DNA of 33,488 bases from Hymenobacter terricola (GTDB lineage Bacteria > Bacteroidota > Bacteroidia > Cytophagales > Hymenobacteraceae). The DNA is taken from assembly GCF_017921975.2 (NCBI RefSeq), contig NZ_JAGEMO020000053.1, positions 1-33,488 on the forward strand, written 5' to 3'. This document shows, one piece after another, positions 31,601 to 33,488 of the stretch (positions within the stretch are counted from its first letter, which is position 1; each line of letters starts with the position of its first letter). Both the position numbers and the translations under genes were made by a program. The notes beneath the pieces are model-generated. The model was not told the DNA's origin. It searched no databases and saw only the letters and a program-made list of their open reading frames with translations.

Positions 31601-31691
31601 CCAGGAGCGATTGTCCAAACGTGCGAAGCGCTTGAGGGAATTGACTGCGCCGCATAGACACAGTAAGCGAACTCATAATGTGATTTTGCAT
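28626..31691 (-). CDS. T9SS-exported parallel beta-helix protein with three malectin-like domains
   Basis: A 1021-aa secreted protein. The signal sequence runs to about residue 42 (LLVVLFLVAGRAQAQ). ATGs at residues 1, 6 and 13 are all possible, and residue 13 (31655) gives the most regular signal peptide. Residues about 45-400 form a right-handed beta-helix of the pectate-lyase type with many short Asn-containing turns. A Thr-Pro linker (413-433) leads to three malectin-like (CBM57-type) domains at about 444-587, 608-750 and 770-912, each with FYRA...NG, IDGN.WE-type and VYLYVWED motifs. A T9SS type A sorting domain ends the protein (LYPNPVVGG...GPYVVRF). It may bind or cleave a polysaccharide at the cell surface; no catalytic residues could be assigned. 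Confidence 0.87.
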   Translation of the reverse strand: MQNHIMSSLTVSMRRSQFPQALRTFGQSLLVVLFLVAGRAQAQAPNLNYSGPITITQGGTYTGNYRSTNSSVPVIQIATTQPVILQNCTLVGPGDLIYSPLDHADLTVRECSGYGATPTADNTVRGVFLYAHKAQNLVVEHNYLESNQGMVFDRWTGNGTSSQTVRVRYNRAFNLDGSFRNNPSQGTACFLLMNTINNVANVEVAWNQIINTPNQSTVSDNMNFYDSGGTSASPARVHDNYVQGAYPMPATSSNFNGTGMTTDGEGTTAATSTGFLEIYNNQFVSTCNGGINIASGHDVNVHNNRVVTSGYLPNGDKLNKLWCGINPSNFYGSPAAAFGANIRIADNTVGYVCWGPTLPFTNRFDIDPTYASVVTGNVNLPNPVTVQTEQNEWTLWLQKIQQNGVTPGLSGSTTPTTPTTPTTPTTPTVPTTPPVTPAAPAGAAFYRAFSLNGPAMTMDGNNWESSTATGLQVTGGSNFANQAATLTPNTDATRASMIRASKYGNQVQMTVSNVANGAYLVYLYVWEDNSPETFSVSVNGQAAQSNYNSGAAGHWDRLGPYAATVTGGSIAVATSGGTANCSGLEIWRSTTVTVPPVTTNPPSTTAGTFYRAFNLNGTAQTIDNNKWEAGSSLQVSGGTGFASQGSTLTPATDASRAGMIRSSVYGNSVQLTVGNVPGGAYQVYLYVWEDNNAETFSVAVNGQVAQANYNSGAAGHWDRLGPYAATATGGSLTVATSGGTANCSGLEIWNAPTTTTPTTPTTPSTPTASRFYRAINLHGGALTIDGNAWEASTTGNYAVNGSGYGNQGQALTPATDASRASMLRECQYSNNLNFGLTAVPNGTYQVYAYVWEDNAPEIFSLAVNGVKVASNISTGAAGTWAKLGPYVTTVSNGSIQLTSTGGTVNLSGVEVWSQATSRSTSTLTTSALTTSAATSPLSLYPNPVVGGQTEVQVEATVAKAEQVQVQVLNTMGVKVAQGTLSYPAGTSSQPLAVPNLQPGPYVVRFVSGSLAGTSLSLLKKE
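29388..29438 (-). repeat. Thr-Pro linker coding repeat 2
   Basis: A low-complexity stretch encoding a TTTPTTPTTPSTPT-type linker between malectin-like domains 2 and 3. Its DNA is a degenerate tandem of GGAGTNGT units (as seen on the + strand) and could expand or contract by slippage. Confidence 0.6.
29458..29616 (-). repeat. 159-bp segment identical to 33330-33488
   Basis: Part of malectin-like domain 2 is base-for-base identical to the right-most 159 bp of the window, in the neighbouring paralogue; the match is cut off by the window edge. A nearby block (about 29230-29370) matches about 33120-33270 with only a few differences. This implies a recent duplication or gene conversion. Confidence 0.85.
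30393..30455 (-). repeat. Thr-Pro linker coding repeat 1
   Basis: A tandem of short triplet-based units encoding about 21 residues of Thr-Pro-Thr repeats between the beta-helix and malectin-like domain 1. It is a flexible linker and a possible length-variable site. Confidence 0.65.
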
Positions 31692-32488
31692 TCTCTAAGT
31701 GGTAAGTTAAAAAGTATTTTCCAGAAATTGTTTTTAAAATACAATTTTTCTAATTCCTCAATTAACCTGCTAACTGCATTTTATTATATTATGTTCCTTA
31801 GATAAATAAATAATAATGTCCTGACCCGGCAACTCGTTGCCGAGTTGCGTCCGCTATCTGCCTTGGCGAACCGCCAAACATGATAAATCCCGCAAAATAT
31901 TATTTATTATACTATTAACCAGTTCCAAAGCAGAGCTTATCTACCACTCCCTCGGTCATCCAGTGGCTCTGCAGCGAGGCCATCTAGTCCAGATGGCCGT
32001 CCCAACCCCCTACTCACTTCTATTCTCGCTAGCCTATTCGCTATTGCGACGTTCAATTTCGTACTTCATATCTTATTAAAGTTATAAAAGTGAATACCCT
32101 CGTCTTATGCAAATGTACAATTGCTCAGTATACCTGGCAAGCTTTCTCAAAAAATAATCTTGCACTATACAGTGAAGATGTCCTTATGATGAAGCTAAAA
32201 GCAAGGCGCACATTACCGTGAGCGGCGTTTTGGGCCTAGTTACCCGCGTCGCAAAAAAATGTTATTCGAGTGGCTAACAAGCCAGAGAATGCAGCACCCG
32301 TGGAGCATTTAGTTGGGCTCGCACCCGGCTGGTTGCGGCTGCCGCCAGCAGGCCGCACCAAAATACTCCTGTGCCTGCCGGCAACCCCTCGCCCAAACGC
32401 ACCGGCCGGCCCAGGGCATGCCGCCAGCTCGACGCCGGCAGCTGCCATATGCGCCGGCATGGAAGTAGCCGGCAGCATTCCGTAGAAC
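31692..32488. other. 0.8-kb gap between the two malectin-type genes
   Basis: No gene is supported here. From 31692 to about 31930 and again at 32060-32180 the DNA is AT-rich and probably holds the promoter of the beta-helix gene, though no clear -33/-7 pair was found. Small hairpins are present: GCAACTCG/CGAGTTGC with a TTGC loop (31829-31848), and GGCCATCT/AGATGGCC (31978-31998). From about 32210 to 32480 it is GC-rich without recognisable coding content. No transposase remnant was identified. Confidence 0.55.
31725..31747. promoter_or_regulatory. AT-rich dyad upstream of the beta-helix gene
   Basis: AAATTGT (31725-31731) and ACAATTT (31741-31747) are perfect 7-bp arms around a nearly symmetrical T/A centre. 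The dyad lies 34-56 bp upstream of the ATG at 31691. It could be an operator, or chance in AT-rich DNA. Confidence 0.3.
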
Positions 32489-32524
32489 AAAAAAAGGCCC
32501 ATTCCTGGCAGGAATGGGCCTTTT
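32489..32524 (-). terminator. Rho-independent terminator of the right-edge malectin gene
   Basis: Perfect 15-bp arms at 32492-32506 and 32510-32524 (AAAAGGCCCATTCCT) with a 3-base loop. On the - strand a seven-T run follows the stem. It starts 30 bases after the stop codon at 32555 and is almost the same as the terminator at 28568-28601. Confidence 0.88.
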
Positions 32525-32554
32525 GTGTTTGCGGGAAAACACCCGATGGTTTGG

Positions 32555-33488
32555 TTACTCTTTCTTCAGCAGGGTGAGGGTGGTACCAACCAATGAGCCG
32601 CTGGCAAAGCGCACCACGTAGGGGCCGGGCTGCAGGTTGGGCACAGCCAGCGGCTGACTGGAATTGCCGGCCGGGAAACTTAGGGTAGCTTTCGCCACGG
32701 CCCCCCCCATCGAATTCAGCACTTCTACCTGCACTTGCTCGGCCTTCGCTACGGTGGCTTCCACGTGTACTTCCGCCTGGCCGCCTACCAATGGGTTCGG
32801 ATATAGGCTGGCGCTGACACCCGGGGCGCTGCTGCGGTTACCAGTTTGGCTCCAGACTTCCACACCCGAGAGGTTGACGGTGCCGCCGGTGGAGGTGAGC
32901 TGGATGGTGCCGTTGCTCACCGTTGTCACATACGGCCCCAGCTTGGCCCACGAGCCCGCAGCGCCCGTGCTCAGGTTGCTGGCCACCGCCGCCCCATTTA
33001 GGCTGAGGCTGAACGTCTCCGGGTTGTTGTCTTCCCAGATGTAGGCGTAAACCTGGTAGGTGCCGTTGGGCACGGCCGTTAGACTGAAGTTCAGGTTGTT
33101 GCTGTACTGGCAATCGCGCAGCATGGATGCCCGGCTCGCGTCCGTGGCCGGCGTCAGCGCCTGGCCCTGGTTGCCGTACCCGCTCCCGTTCACCGCGTAG
33201 TTGCCCGCCGTGCTCGCCTCCCACGCGTTGCCGTCGATGGTCAGCGCCCCCCCGTCCAGGTTGATTGCCCGGTAGAATGTACCAGTGCCAGTACCGCCCG
33301 TCGTATTGGCCGAGCGCCAGATTTCGAGGCCGGAGCAGTTGGCCGTGCCGCCGCTGGTGGCCACCGTCAGGCTGCCCCCGGTGGCCGTGGCCGCGTAGGG
33401 CCCGAGCCGGTCCCAGTGCCCGGCCGCCCCGCTGTTGTAGTTGGCCTGCGCCACCTGCCCGTTCACGGCCACGCTGAAGGTCTCCGCG
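32555..33488 (-). CDS. T9SS-exported malectin-like protein, C-terminal part (cut by window edge)
   Basis: The frame is open to the right edge, so only about the last 310 residues are seen. They comprise the end of one malectin-like domain (ETFSVAVNGQVAQANYNSG, LGPYAATATGG, CSGLEIW), a Gly-Thr linker, a full malectin-like domain (FYRAINLDGGALTIDGNAWE to NLSGVEVW) and a T9SS type A sorting domain (SLYPNPLVGG, LQPGPYVVRFASGSL, ending LLKKE). A GTG at 33472 is not a real start, because the domain is already under way there. The part visible is nearly the same as the end of the 28626-31691 gene but with a shorter linker before the sorting domain. It is a tandem paralogue in the same orientation; its N-terminal architecture is unknown. 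Confidence 0.88.
   Translation of the reverse strand, partial: AETFSVAVNGQVAQANYNSGAAGHWDRLGPYAATATGGSLTVATSGGTANCSGLEIWRSANTTGGTGTGTFYRAINLDGGALTIDGNAWEASTAGNYAVNGSGYGNQGQALTPATDASRASMLRDCQYSNNLNFSLTAVPNGTYQVYAYIWEDNNPETFSLSLNGAAVASNLSTGAAGSWAKLGPYVTTVSNGTIQLTSTGGTVNLSGVEVWSQTGNRSSAPGVSASLYPNPLVGGQAEVHVEATVAKAEQVQVEVLNSMGGAVAKATLSFPAGNSSQPLAVPNLQPGPYVVRFASGSLVGTTLTLLKKE

Noticed and set aside
31829..31998. Small hairpins and short open frames as an IS or ncRNA gene
   Set aside because: The stems are only 8 bp, no transposase sequence is present and no terminator-like end was found.

Overview
The window looks like chromosomal DNA of a GC-rich Bacteroidota member, most likely Hymenobacter or a close Hymenobacteraceae relative. 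Three large secreted proteins end in type IX secretion (T9SS) sorting domains. Candidate promoters resemble the Bacteroidota TTG / TAnnTTTG type, Shine-Dalgarno sites are not evident, and AT-rich islands separate GC-rich genes. The taxon is inferred from protein style, not from a marker gene.

Left part (1-8428, all + strand). The tail of an IS5-type transposase is followed by an orphan NarL/LuxR response regulator. Next come three paralogous phage-tail-collar (MdpB-like) proteins of exactly 178 aa each, a GC-rich terminator-like hairpin, a stand-alone formyltransferase and a 1474-aa T9SS-exported protein with cadherin, sialidase-N-terminal-like and LamG-like domains. A perfect palindrome lies between the regulator and the collar genes. 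Positions 8429-9332 are non-coding and hold a nested palindromic element followed by an AT-rich, promoter-like stretch.

Middle part (9333-24842, + strand). This is an exopolysaccharide/glycan operon. It begins with a WcaJ-type phosphoglycosyl transferase and a WecG/TagA-type glycosyltransferase. A nucleotide-sugar cassette follows: RfbF cytidylyltransferase, SDR epimerase/dehydratase, RmlC-type epimerase, COG4091-type NAD(P) oxidoreductase with SAF domain, TylC3/NovU-type C-methyltransferase, PIG-L deacetylase, DUF4910 aminopeptidase-like protein, a small frameshifted gene and a GSA-aminomutase-like aminotransferase. The operon ends with an MBOAT acyltransferase, its SGNH-like membrane partner and a GT-A-like protein. 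The simplest reading is synthesis of an unusual, probably branched and amino-modified CDP-activated sugar, its assembly on a lipid carrier and O-acylation of the glycan. No Wzx, Wzy, Wza or Wzc gene is in the window, and no typical CDP-glucose 4,6-dehydratase is seen.

Right part (24846-33488, - strand). A double-domain GT2 glycosyltransferase converges on the operon with a 3-bp gap. Next is a GT61 glycosyltransferase with a candidate promoter, a 17-bp perfect inverted repeat and a hairpin leader. Then come two tandem paralogous secreted proteins with malectin-like repeats and T9SS tails, each with a nearly identical terminator; the second is cut by the window edge. No tRNA, rRNA or CRISPR was seen.

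The most unusual points are: (i) a C10 tract that breaks a small gene and, in the present phase, moves its stop onto the start of the aminotransferase (ATGA overlap); (ii) an apparent frameshift at the 5' end of the PIG-L gene; (iii) the uncharacterised CDP-sugar cassette; (iv) the collar-protein triad with its palindrome and formyltransferase neighbour; and (v) several inverted-repeat elements in gene gaps.
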